This document shows, one piece after another, positions 1 to 10,404 of a stretch of DNA of 64,000 nucleotides; position 1 is the first letter of the stretch; the number at the start of each line of letters is the position of its first letter. Under the pieces are notes generated by a model. That model had not been told where the DNA came from and did no database searches. It saw only the letters and a list, made by a program, of their open reading frames with translations. Origin of the DNA: Guyanagaster necrorhizus (Eukaryota; Basidiomycota; Agaricomycetes; Agaricales; Physalacriaceae); the NCBI RefSeq assembly GCF_019112545.1, contig NW_025064921.1:1-64000 (forward strand), read 5' to 3'. The position numbers were made by a program, and so were the translations under genes.

Positions 1-1000
1 ATGAAAGCATGGACTGGTGGTATATGCACGACTTGACGACTACCTGGTTTGAGTCCTGATCAAAAAATCTCCCAGCTTTTTGATACTGTTTTTTCTGCCA
101 CCACAGCGGCTTGTTGCTATGCGGGTTCCTAAAAGAGCATGATAACACCATTGGTTTATCGTTGAGTACCAAGGTTCGAGTCCCAGCCAAAGATTCTCTA
201 TTAGAGATTGGCGAACCGTAGACGATGAAACTCAGAGCCAGGGACTGAAGCGTCGGGTGTAAAGAGAACCAAGGGACCTTTGTAGGATCGTTGATGAGGA
301 CAGTGATCCAGGAGACGAGTAGGAAGAGCTGCAGACGATATTGATGAGGATAACAGACGCAGAAAAAAGGACATACGCCTGTAGCACCTGGACCATCTGC
401 CCTTCCTTCAGATGGCCGTTTTGTTACTTATTGCTCTCTCCCAACTTGGTTGAAGGTGTGTGACGTTTGATAGGGCACTGATTAGGTATCGTCTGGGGTG
501 GTTGTTATCTGAGATCGCATTGATCGTTCTGTAGCTCACGTTGTGGGTCAGATGACAGGGGATATTTCAGTCTGACTTCTTGGTCTCCACATCGGACTTC
601 GGACTTCGCTCTCGAATATAGGGATTGTATCATGAACGAATAAATCAAGGTCTGCAGCTGAGCATCTGCCATGGATGAGTGTGAAAATTGTCTCGTTCTC
701 CTTGTGAAGTGTAGCCTTTGAGTTATTGAGATGGAGATATGAGCATTAACATTGCTTCATCTCAGCGAGGTTCAGCGTCTCCTATAATTATTCTTCGTGA
801 GTCTGATTTACTCTTCCAGCGGAGATATATACAAATCAAACTGCATGTCTTTCAATGATGGTGCGGTCGTAAAGTTTTAAAACTGGATATGCACAGATTA
901 TATCTTTAGTATTTATTGGATAGAAATTGGTTTATGCCTTCCTCGAGCATCAAGGATATCCAACGTTGTGGAACAGCTGATTGGAAGATCCAGAATTTGA
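1..1000. other. No gene recognised (left edge)
   Basis: No convincing exon is visible on either strand. A short stretch near 173-183 (GGTTCGAGTCC) matches the consensus of a tRNA B box, but no full tRNA fold can be drawn around it. The sequence from about 1001 onward reads as an F-box-family remnant, so the right end may be its degraded 5' part. Confidence 0.3.
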
Positions 1001-1669
1001 TCAGGAAAGGGACCAGTTGCGAAGCTGGTACTTATTGACTCTGGAGACCTACCCATCCATGTCGCCATAGAATACCCTGACTTTGAAACAGTCAATTCTC
1101 TCAGTGGCTTATTCCTCCACTCAGAATGTTGGTCAACTTTGGAGCTGAACACAGCTCCACAAGAGTTGGTTAAGCTGCTATGCCTAGCATCCAAGTCATC
1201 TCCAGCCATTCAATTGATGAACCTTCATATCAGACTCTTAGGTGACATTGAACCGTGGATCGATGCCGCAGTGTCGCACAACCTCTTCTCTTCATCACCT
1301 ATCCAAAATGCCGATTTTTCACATATTTTATATCGGTGTATGCCAATAAACTTGACCAAGCTATGCAAGTTCCATGTATATCCATATGATCCCACTTCAC
1401 TCCATGACATGCGACAACATGCACAATGTCTAACTGAATTCGCCATATCACCAGCTCGACCTCTCCGTGATTTTTCTGCACCAATCGCGTATCCTCATAT
1501 ATCCCACACCTCTCTCCAACGGCTTGCATTTGTTGTTTCCGTGGAGAATATACACAATGTCGACAAAGTCCCGCAGTCACTGATCTGCGGTTACAGTCAT
1601 ACCATTATCTGCCACCGTCAAACACGAATAAAAGCATTTCTCTTCGCAGTTTCCAATGTCAAAGTATAG
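1001..1669 (+). pseudogene. F-box/LRR-type protein remnant
   Basis: A frame open from 1001 to the stop at 1669 encodes a leucine-rich, irregular-repeat protein of the kind seen C-terminal to fungal F-box domains. Phrases such as SGDLPIHVAIEYPDFE and LTKLCKFHVYPYD resemble these LRR-like proteins. There is no start codon or F-box domain in frame, and a TGA sits just upstream (998-1000), so this is a 5'-truncated copy. In the family the F-box binds Skp1 of an SCF ubiquitin ligase and the LRR part binds substrates. The family assignment rests on pattern only; a divergent hypothetical protein remains possible. Confidence 0.4.
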
Positions 1670-2011
1670 CTGCCCGAGGTTGCATGTGCGACGTGAAGCC
1701 CACTTGGAACGATCTCACATATAGAGGAGAGGTAACATTTCATATTCGTTTACAATCGCTGACACAAACAAGCAGGAACACTTTAAAGCACATAGTGCTT
1801 CTGCACTGAATTGAAACACAGTTCTGCCAGCGCTCGGTAAAATGCAGACGCGCTCTGTCGGTTAATAACTCTTGTGAACAACGGTCCGATTAGCATGTAT
1901 ACCAGGGTAATGCTGTAGTTAGCCACCGCTGCACAACAGTGAGTCAGTTTTCATATGATGCGGTCGCTATTGCTAATTTGTTAGCCAGAACGGCCTGTTT
2001 CTTAACCAGCA

Positions 2012-3089
2012 ATGCGCCTCCCACCAGAGATAACTGACAGAGTCATCGACGAAATCCGTTATGAACATCATGCCCTCCTATCATGTTCCCTCGTCTCCAG
2101 AAACTTCCTCCTTCGATCTCGACTCCATTTCTTCCGCCACGTCACGCTCTCTACTCCTCAATGATGCAAACGATTCTATCACCTCATTTCAGGCAACACG
2201 TCTATTCCCTCCTTTGTACGATCGCTGGAGATTGACACCGATCCTCGGTATAAGACCAATGAAGCCGTACACCTCCACGAACTCATCGACAGGGTACTCA
2301 GACAAAGCATTTCAGATCGCCAATGGATCTGCAGAGACCCCTTCCTCCAGCATATCCTTTCCCTCCTTCCAAACGTCGCCTCTTTCACAGCCGGTGCAAT
2401 GCGCTGGCGGAATGTCTCCCGCGTACCTACCGCTCCGTCCTTTGAGCACGCCCTACTTTCAAAAACCGGCAGCATAACCACCCTCAAGCTCGAATATGCG
2501 CACTTTAGCTGCCAGACGGACCTCCTCGACATGCTCAGTCTGTTCGCGAACCTCAAGTCCCTTTTCCTGGGTTCCATAATCGCAGCACCGTTCTGCGCGG
2601 CGGATGCGGAGCACGTCTCGTTGGGGGTCGAGGAGCTCGAGGTAGACGTGGAAGGAGCTCGCGCGCGATAGAGATGTTCTTGCTGCGAGCGAAGCTGGGC
2701 AAACTGCGTAGGTTGAGAATTACCAGGTGTTTTAGTGTGCAGATGGAGCTTGTTCGGGGATTGATGGAGATGACGAAGGGTTCGTTGGAGGATTTGGAGA
2801 TGGGAGTGTGTATCTTACCGGTCGACTGGAGTGCGTTGCATTTCTTTTTTATAATGATAGCGGGATGGGTAGGTTGATGATCTCTGAAGTGAAAAGATGC
2901 CCTCCGCTCGATGTGAGCAGCCGTAAATCACTTTCGATTGAGCCGCCATCACGTTCTCTTGCACAATGGTGGGCGATGTCGTTGGAAAAAGTGGATAGCA
3001 GGAGCATTAATCTGGTTGTTAAAGACTTTGACGTGTCTGGGAGCTTGTGTAGCTCCATGCTATCTGCCATCTCTCCGAATTTATTCTAG
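2012..3089 (+). pseudogene. Broken F-box protein gene
   Basis: The ATG at 2012 opens an N-terminal F-box-like domain (LPPEITDRVIDEI..., then LLSCSLVSRNFL). The same frame continues to 2671 with a single stop, TGA at 2162-2164, which a C-to-T change at an Arg codon would explain. The downstream protein is LRR-like (SLFANLKSLFLGS). Near 2659-2667 a GC-rich microsatellite (GCGCGCG) shifts the frame; the protein continues in the next frame from 2674 (KLGKLRRLRITRC). Further homologous-looking segments run to about 3089 in yet another frame. With one nonsense codon and at least two frameshifts this is a pseudogene. It precedes the intact SDR gene on the same strand by about 0.7 kb. Confidence 0.62.
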
Positions 3090-3787
3090 TCCTCGAGGAG
3101 ATCTCATCAGGTAGTTCTAATAATGTATTTACTATTGCAAAATACATACCATCCTTGTGAAAAGGTTCAAGCTATTCTAAAGGTGGTGGTTATTGCAGTC
3201 GGTGGGCGCATCATAATGATAGGTAATGATCACGTCTGTGGTTCAGTATGGTGTCATGGAGGAGGTACTCAGGTTGTGGGAAATCTGCATGTGGGAGGAA
3301 TTGAACTTGGGATCGCGCACGTGACTTGTCAACTAATTTCTTCAACCCTGATTCAAATAGGGACCTTGTGCTGGTACCACCACCTGCCTCGGATTGAATC
3401 TATCACGTACGCTTTCCTTGTCGTTCCCCATTATCATTACTTGCGTCACAAATCCGGATATAAAAAGTATTCCCTCAAAGCCTGCGAGGAAATCACCATC
3501 ATCTGACGTGCAACTTTATATTTCCCCTGTCATAGGACCTGCCTGGTCGGCCGTGCTACATAGAAATAGTATGTGTGACGGACTCGGTTATTGCGCTGTG
3601 GCCTCAGCTAACTCTGTGTCAGTCACCAAAGAAAGTGATGCGCCCTTGAAATAAATCAAGGACCAGGGTAACCTATGGTCCAGTCTCCAGATTTATACCA
3701 TGACCCGACATTATCCTCGAATCCAGATATATCGGGATTCGGTATAGCCCTCCGGGTGTAGTCGTCATCGGCCGGATTACATGAGAT

Positions 3788-3795
3788 AATATAAG
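3788..3795 (+). promoter_or_regulatory. Probable TATA element of the SDR gene
   Basis: AATATAAG lies about 30 bp upstream of the SDR start codon at 3825. It is followed by a C/T-rich stretch and an ACC-ATG start context. The spacing implies a very short 5' UTR. Confidence 0.4.
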
Positions 3796-3824
3796 GCACC
3801 CTCACATCTCTCACTCGAACCACC

Positions 3825-4886
3825 ATGTTACCGGCTGGTATTTCCCTTTGCAAATCCGTTCTCATCACAGGCGCGACGTCCGGCATAGGCCGTGCGCTTG
3901 CCTTCTCCATCGCTGACCTGCCTTCGAAGCCTCAAGTCATCGCAGTCGGCCGCCGCCAAAGTCGACTGGACGAACTTGCGGAGCGTGGGCTGGAACCGGT
4001 CAACTTGGACTTGGGTAAGGATAGAGACGCGCTGAAGAAGGATCTGAACAGTGTTGTTGAGAAGTATCCTGAGGTGAGCGCTGTCGGTCTATTTCGGGGT
4101 CACGACGGTTGATAGATAGCTTCAGTTGGATACTATCGTTCTGTGCGCCGGAATTCAGCACGAGTTCGATTTCATGAATGCCGAATCAATCAATATTGAT
4201 GGTATGTGCTACCGTTATGTCCCAGTCATTTATTCCTGAGGCATATATGCAGACTTGTATCAGGAAATCCACATCAACTACACATCGGTCGTTCTTTCGG
4301 TGATCTACCTTCTTCCCCATCTCCAAAAACTCTCCGTCAGTCTCGATATCCTTTATAGCCGTATATATTTGCAGCTCTGATGACCTCTATGCAGGCACGA
4401 GGCCGAAACTGTTCCATCATAATTGTAACCTCGGGCCTGAGTATCGTTCCTGCATCATGGATACCTAACTACTCAGCGACGAAGGCCGCCCTGCACAGCT
4501 TCTGCATGTCCCTTCGCGCCCAATTGGAAGGAACGAAGATCAACGTCGTGGAGGTCATTCCTGCGTGAGTAGAACGTCTGAATCCTGTACCTTACTGGCT
4601 GACGTCGAAATCCGCAGGCTGGTGGAATCGGAGTTGCATGATGGTACGCATTTAATTTGTTGTCCTGGTATCACATTATTGACGATTCTCAGCCTACGGA
4701 ACAACGGAGAACCTCTCCAAGTTTTGGATGCCCCTGGATGATTTCATCGGCCAACTGATGCCCCACTTGGTTGATGGTACCACCGAGATTTCCATTGGCA
4801 TGGCCGAGACCATTTTCAAGAAATTCGAGGCTGGGAAGATGGACATAGCGTCGAAAATTGCGATAAAACACAAGGAAGGACAATAG
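3825..4886 (+). CDS. Short-chain dehydrogenase/reductase (SDR), 6 exons
   Basis: Joining 3825-4073, 4126-4201, 4253-4335, 4395-4564, 4618-4643 and 4693-4886 with GT-AG introns gives an uninterrupted 265-residue protein. It is a classical SDR, an NAD(P)-dependent oxidoreductase with a Rossmann fold. The cofactor motif TGATSGIG is at residues 15-22, a CAG variant of the NNAG motif near 90-92, the active-site Asn in INYTS (N117), Ser149, and the catalytic Y162-SAT-K166. Length and motifs fit a complete enzyme. Substrate is unknown. Every intron is about 50 nt and phases match. The first in-frame ATG lies directly behind a TATA-like element, which supports the start. This is one of only two clearly intact recognisable host enzymes in the window. 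Confidence 0.92.
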
Positions 4887-5370
4887 ATCACTAATCCTCT
4901 GTCTTTCTTGAATAGTTCCATCGATGTATGTCATAGTTTTACTGGTACTCTCTGCTCTATTTTCCTTTTTGTTCATAAGGAAGTACGGACACGATAAATC
5001 ATCAGAACATGGCGTCCCAAAGCTACGAGCTACTCCTTCTAATCGCATCCCCGAACAGAAGCATGCTGGAGACCGGCGGTCATTCCTAGCTGACTCTTTC
5101 CCTCCCGTCGTGTCTGTCCACGCCGACGACGAACCTGTCCTTATCATCGATGTAGGGGTCACTCGCGCCTTGGAAAAGGGATCTCTAACCCTAAGAGTGC
5201 TGGCCGCGCTGCGATGTGTGACGTTTTCTCGTCGCTTTCGGTTATTTATGCGGGAAAGAAATTTTCCTGGTCAATTTTTATAAGTCTATGTCCTAAATGC
5301 TCAACTGACGGGAGTCATTGTTCTTCGCGAATGGTGTAATTCAGCAGCAGCCATCGGACAATAAAAAGCT

Positions 5371-5680
5371 GTGCGTCGGTCTGGCCTTGTTTTCCTACCA
5401 GTCCTTTTTTTGACGCGTCACCGAAGTACTTTCATGCTGACCGTGTATCCGTCGACAGGATATCACTGTTCCTTTTCTTTTGGCTTTCCTCTTGGCAATG
5501 AGACTGGACAGAAAATGGCCCCAGGCATTGGACATACTATTATATATGAGAGATCTCTTCGTGTGTCTTTGGAGATGTACCGCTTTCTTTGTGACCTATA
5601 TGTAATGCTTTGTGCTGGCGTTCAGCGACATCACCAGCATTCGTCCCGGCCAATATATCCATGAACCGGATTTACCTTCA
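5371..5680. repeat. Diverged segmental duplicate, copy 1 (pair with 6270-6530)
   Basis: This stretch aligns by eye with 6270-6530: shared blocks include GACAGGATATCAC / AACAGGACATCACC, CTTTCCTCTTGG / CTTCCTCTTGGG, GAGAGATCTCTTC / GAGCGATCTCTTC and CATCACCAGCATTCGTCCC / CATCACCAGCATCCATCCC. Some blocks keep reading frame on the minus strand, so this may be a decayed duplicated gene, but no product is recognised. Confidence 0.5.
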
Positions 5681-6269
5681 GATAGCCATGAATCGAATTA
5701 ATGATCCGCACACGCGTCCAATTGACCTGTAAAATTCGGTGTAGGCAATCATGTCCGTTGTTATCTTGTTATTCGCTTACAAGTAGATGGCCATCTTGCT
5801 AAGAATCTTATGTATGCGATATATTGACCCTCTGTTTGTCTTGAACGCTGTTCGTTTTGGTATTTCGCCATTGGTCAAGAGCCAGCAATTTATCAATTAG
5901 CTGTGGTATGGGACATGCTCCAGCAGTCATAACAGAAAAACAAAGCAAGAGTTGCATCTCTTGCTGCCGATGGTCCCATGTAATTATATATTATTATGTG
6001 GAGCACAGCAAGAATCTGTGACGAAGATGCAGTGCCTCCATCTATCTGATGATGGTTTCAAATATCATGGGAACGAGGAATATGAAAGACGATACTCGAA
6101 ATCCTTCACTCCGATGGATGGGATGACGGAGCACGCAGGTTGAAAAAAAAGCCCTGAGCCGGACCGGGACAAAGCCGCCGAGTGTTGTGAAACACTGCTT
6201 TTTAATGGTCCAATGGGAGTTGTTCGTCTACTTTGTGCCTGCATCTAGCTCTCCTGTCAAGTCCTTTTT

Positions 6270-6530
6270 ATGAATATCCATAAACAGGACATCACCATTC
6301 TTTTTGACCTTCCTCTTGGGATTCGGCGAAGAGGCAGTTGACAAAAACGGCACCGCTTGTTGAACGTGGTATCTATGAGCGATCTCTTCATTCCTTCTTG
6401 GAGGGACTACCGTATTTCTTGGTCTATATTTAGCTGTCTGTGCTCGCGTTCAGCTCTCAGCTTCGACAAGCTGCGCATCACCAGCATCCATCCCAGCCAA
6501 CATCATCATGCCCCAGGATCCACGTCGCTG
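6270..6530. repeat. Diverged segmental duplicate, copy 2 (pair with 5371-5680)
   Basis: Second copy of the tandem diverged duplication described at 5371-5680, in the same orientation and about 0.9 kb away. On the minus strand it holds an ATG-started open stretch with a basic segment (PNPKRKVKKNGD). No family is recognised. Confidence 0.5.
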
Positions 6531-6843
6531 TGTAAGCGCAGCTACATAACTTAAACGTCTTCAGTGCTCGGGAGAGCAGAATCTAGCCCAAATCAAACCG
6601 ATTGTCCCAGGCCTGGTGCCACAGATGCCAATATCATAGCTGATGGACGACTTGTTTTCGAGCTTTCGTATACCTCGTAATAGCAATGTAACAAGCAGAG
6701 CAATAAGGATATTCATATGTGGCATAAATCCATATATCGTGTTATTAATTCGTCGTCTCTGATCGTGCATTCTCCATTGAAAGGAAACTTCTATGACAAC
6801 CCCTTGAATACAATTCCAAGAGCGACGGACACTCCCTTACCGA

Positions 6844-7790
6844 TTATCCGTCTTCGTGTCTCCAGTTCTTAAAAGTCATCGTCAACCTTTCGAAATCTTC
6901 TTCAAAAACTGTGCCCTTATCCACTCGAACATGTCCAACCTGACTTCCTAATTCTGTGGGCGGCCATTCCTCTCCTCGACCATCCTTATCATCTCCTCCA
7001 TCCCTGATTAGACCGAGGATGTGTAAATCCTTTAGATGAGATTGGAAACGCAATTTGAGAGCATCCCAGCGGCCTTCCTCTGATAACCATACCCGAGTGA
7101 GTGATGAGACTCGAGAGAAGTTTGGCGAAAATGACAAAATTGATGGCGTCGTTGAAAATGATGGTGCCCGGATTCTTGGAGTAGATGGGGTCTAGGATCT
7201 GGATGTCACTTGCGACATAGCTTTGGGGAGTGAAATATGGGGAAGGCTATCTTTGTAAGGGTGGCTAGGACTTCGGCACAGGGATGAAGCTCCAAGAGGT
7301 TGTTTGTTATGCTTGGAATGCGAGATTTTTTACGGTGATCAAAGTTTATATAATTAAGCTGAAGAGAGGTGAGGTGGATTCGAAGTCGTCGACCAGAGTT
7401 ACAAGTTTTCTGGATTCGGCGATCACGCATTCAATGCAGAAGAGGGAGGGAAACGAGATGAAATGGACACCGAGAAGTTTACCTAAGATGAAGCTGTGAA
7501 TACCTGGTATGTGGATGTAGAAACGATAATTCCGACGAAACCTATAACTCGAGTTTATCGAGTCCTGGAAGGTCTTTCTCAATGACTCGGTGAAAATCAA
7601 CCTTCAGGGAGGGCCATCTGTTCGAGTGCAGGATAAGTCGATTCATTAAGGACTGGATATCGCAGTTGTTTTGGCCAACGATCAGGGCTATGTTAATGGC
7701 ATCTTGAGCGAATGGCGCAGAAAGGAGCGAAGGATAGGCACTATGTGCAGTGGTCGCCGCTCATAACAATCCAACTTCATCCTCATCTAC
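6844..7790 (-). pseudogene. F-box/LRR-type protein remnant
   Basis: Reading the minus strand from about 7790, fragments of an LRR-like F-box-associated protein follow one another in changing frames: LHSNRWPSLKVDFH, then HLTSLQLNYINFD, LLELHPCAEVLATLTKIAF, and SSLTRVWLSEEGRWDALKL near 7100. Stops and frame changes separate the pieces, so the gene is broken. No clear F-box domain is left at the 5' side. Family assignment is by pattern and shared phrases with the other F-box remnants in this window. Confidence 0.4.
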
Positions 7791-7857
7791 ATCGTTGGCA
7801 TGTGCATGACTATATCTTTCTAAGAGGCGCATACGTCTACGTTAGTCCATGGTTAGA

Positions 7858-7925
7858 GTTCACGGTGAAGAAAGACAAAAGCGAGAGATGGAGGAAAGCG
7901 ACTCCTGATATAATTGAAGAGCGAA
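7858..7925. repeat. Short duplicated segment (pair with 24009-24072)
   Basis: GTTCACGGTGAAGAA... GGAGGAAAGCGACTCCTGA ...TAATTGAAG matches 24009-24072 with a few substitutions. It is one of several dispersed diverged duplications in the first 27 kb. Confidence 0.5.
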
Positions 7926-8039
7926 AAGTTATCATGGAACACTTTTATCCATTCCTTCTCATTGAAAAGAGGCGACGTATATCCCTTTTCATCTTGTTTC
8001 GTCATTATCTCTAATTTCTGTCGTCAGAGACTGGTTTTT

Positions 8040-9130
8040 GTCCATTCATCGTAGGAATGAATGCAAGGCGATTATTCCTAGTGATCACTACTCAAATTCA
8101 GCATACACGCTGGCGTTTTGTTGGAGTCGACCATCCATTTGTACCTCAGCTCAGAGAGGAGGCGTGACGGTATTCCTCCGCCTCAGTCTCTCCCAGTCCA
8201 GCACGAAAATGGTAGACCATCATTTATGTTCACTCTGTTATTGGCCCAACGCTGTACTGGAATGGATGGAACGGTTTTTCACCTGTCCATTTAGGATGGA
8301 TAGACGAGACGATTCGGATAAAGTAAGCACTGAGTGAGCACTCGATACCTATGTAGCTATTATATTTACTCCCTTCTCGTTTGGCTGGTCTGATCCCTGT
8401 CTCGCAGACCAGATGGTCCCTTCGCTCAAATACCTTGGTACCAAGTAGCGCTACTACTTTCTTCAAAGCACGATCTATCTTCAGGGTCGTTGCCATGGTC
8501 CTTCTCTGCATGATATAATGTAATCAATTTCTGTATGCAGATACTGGCGGCTGCCTTCAGCATCATCATTCCACATGTATACAGTGCCGATTATTTACCG
8601 CAGTCTCACCAGCATACTTGGCATTCCTGCGATAGACGACGAAGTATCGGCGCTACTAATGCGAACGACAAATGAGGCACAGTAAGCTATAGATAGTTAA
8701 GCATATATAGCAGAATGTTCATGTATGTCCAGCACAAGACATACAGAATAAATATACTAGCGAAATTTCAAGAAGCATGCTATGGTATGTGTTTCAGCAT
8801 GCTGAAAGAGGAAGCACAAGCGGCAATAGCAACTATAGGTAATTAAACGACGTGGAGAAGAAGAACTGGGTACAGAAGCGACAAGGGAAAAACAAGGCTG
8901 ACCTTCCATGCTTTCCAGAGAGCTAGACATGTCTTGTCGAGCCAGAGCAAGAGAACAAGTTTGAGGATACGAACCTTGATTCAAGGGCTCCTCGTTGCCT
9001 AATCGAGCATTGCGCACGTTGAATAATTTCAAGAGATTCAGTGTTGTAAAATATGTTAGAGAAAGACGTCGTGCGGGATTGCCTAGTATTGTGAGATGCT
9101 GAGGGCCCCAAATGAACAATGCCAAATAAG
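8040..9130. repeat. Diverged duplicated block (pair with 14530-15330)
   Basis: Two sub-blocks match 14530-15330 in the same order and orientation: around 8110-8160 (GGCGTTTTGTTGGAGTCGAC, TACCTCAGCTC) and around 8630-8890 (GACGAAGTATC, GAGGCACAG, AATTTCAAGAAG, ACTGGGTACA). Identity is moderate with many indels. Open frames on the minus strand (8757-9125 and 8923-9147) could be exons of a multi-exon gene, but no product is recognised. Confidence 0.5.
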
Positions 9131-9468
9131 TACCTGTTCACCGCCACATTGCTGCCGGACCGTGTCTCTCCTTCCTGATTGTATGAAATGCACCAAATTT
9201 TCGTGGCTAGTGGTTAATTATTCTGTTAGATGTCGTGGTGTGGTTCCTGGCTAATTGCGCTCTCGCTGTAATAGAATATAGGCGCAAACTAGGACATCAC
9301 AAGGACGGGATCTTATGCTCGTGTACATATCCCGGCATTGATTTCTTTGTCCTGAAAGTACGTTTTTCACTTTATACGAAGAGCTGGTGTATATCTTGAT
9401 TCTTCTTCCCGGAAGCCGCAGGACAAGCGCAGAGAACCCAGAATAGTTGATAAGCGCTAAAACTTGCC

Positions 9469-9918
9469 TTATTCAGGTTGGCTCCTGTTGATCCTGGGAG
9501 TTGTCACATTCCGGTCTAGCCGAGCTTCTAGGGAACGTATCTTACCCTGATGTCTTTTGGTTGCGAACATAGATATTTTTAGAAGTGTTCTAGATGGCCC
9601 GGGGATAGCCAGAGTCGAATTACTAGCCTCATTGGCTTTCAAAGTTTCTATCGTTTGGTGGTGTCCATCACATTGTAGTAGCAAAAAAGCTGCCAGCCTT
9701 CCAAATTCGACACGCGATCCAACTGGCTTGCGAAATTCCAAGACAATACAGCAGTCAATTAGATACAGTGCAATATTCATGGTCAATGATTGGGAAAGAC
9801 TAACCTGAACCATTATAGGTGTCTTTTTCGTGATGTGACGATCGGTTTTTTGATAATGCAGCGTTGATCCTTCCGGATTATCCTTCCAGTACCGCAAAGA
9901 GACTACCAGAAAGTGCAT
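9469..9918 (-). CDS. Hypothetical protein (149 aa), member of a duplicated divergent pair
   Basis: An ATG at 9918 opens a frame to 9469 (149 residues). It begins MHFLVVSLRYWKDNP and includes RVEFGRLAAFLLLQCD. The reason to believe it is coding is a diverged copy at about 25650-26108 that keeps MRFLVVSLWYWKDNP and RVEFEILGALLSPKCD in matching places. An intron beginning near the GTTAGT around 9805 is possible, so the exact model is uncertain. No domain is recognised. It is transcribed away from the small gene at 10064, with about 145 bp between the start codons. Confidence 0.35.
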   Translation of the reverse strand: MHFLVVSLRYWKDNPEGSTLHYQKTDRHITKKTPIMVQVSLSQSLTMNIALYLIDCCIVLEFRKPVGSRVEFGRLAAFLLLQCDGHHQTIETLKANEASNSTLAIPGPSRTLLKISMFATKRHQGKIRSLEARLDRNVTTPRINRSQPE

Positions 9919-10063
9919 AGTCTGTACACTTATGTCTTGGTTATCGATTTTATTATTGTTGCTGACCGTTGGCCGATATAGCGGTGACATGAATGCAAGA
10001 TTTTATAAAGCTCTCCTTGATGGTGACCTTCAACATATCCCCGTGACTCAGCATCGATATAAA

Positions 10064-10404
10064 ATGCCATCAGAAGTAACGGCTTCCCTCTCTTCGAATG
10101 AGAGTGCATATCCCATTCTTCCTACAGAAAATCTCTCTTCCGTCATTCGCTACACTATGTCAATCGTTGGTATGCACTTCACACTGCTAAACGACCTTGC
10201 GGTATTCTCAAAGAGCAAACTGTAGAACGTTTCGCGTCCAGTGACGCAACTCGGATTCCTCGTGCAGCCGAACACAGGCCCAATCGCAACATTGCATACA
10301 ATGGAAGCCCTTCGTTGTGTCTGAGAGAGAAATCGGTCTGTGTGGTATTCGCTGACCTACTACAACGAAAAACATCCATGAACCAGGCCCAAATCATCAC
10401 GTGA
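10064..10404 (+). CDS. Hypothetical protein (94 aa), two exons
   Basis: Joining 10064-10169 and 10226-10404 (intron GTATGC...TGTAG, 56 nt) gives a 94-residue frame beginning MPSEVTASLSSNES. A TATA-like TTTATAAAG lies about 55 bp upstream. A diverged copy at 26248 keeps the start codon, the first-exon frame and the same donor and acceptor positions (MSSEVKDSLSP; acceptor CTGTAG), which supports a real gene. In that copy the second exon is stopped by TAA. No domain, signal peptide or membrane segment is evident. Confidence 0.4.

Noticed and set aside
4689..5162. Minus-strand 157-codon frame over the SDR 3' end
   Set aside because: It overlaps the intact SDR exon 6 in antisense and has no motif of its own; treated as a shadow.
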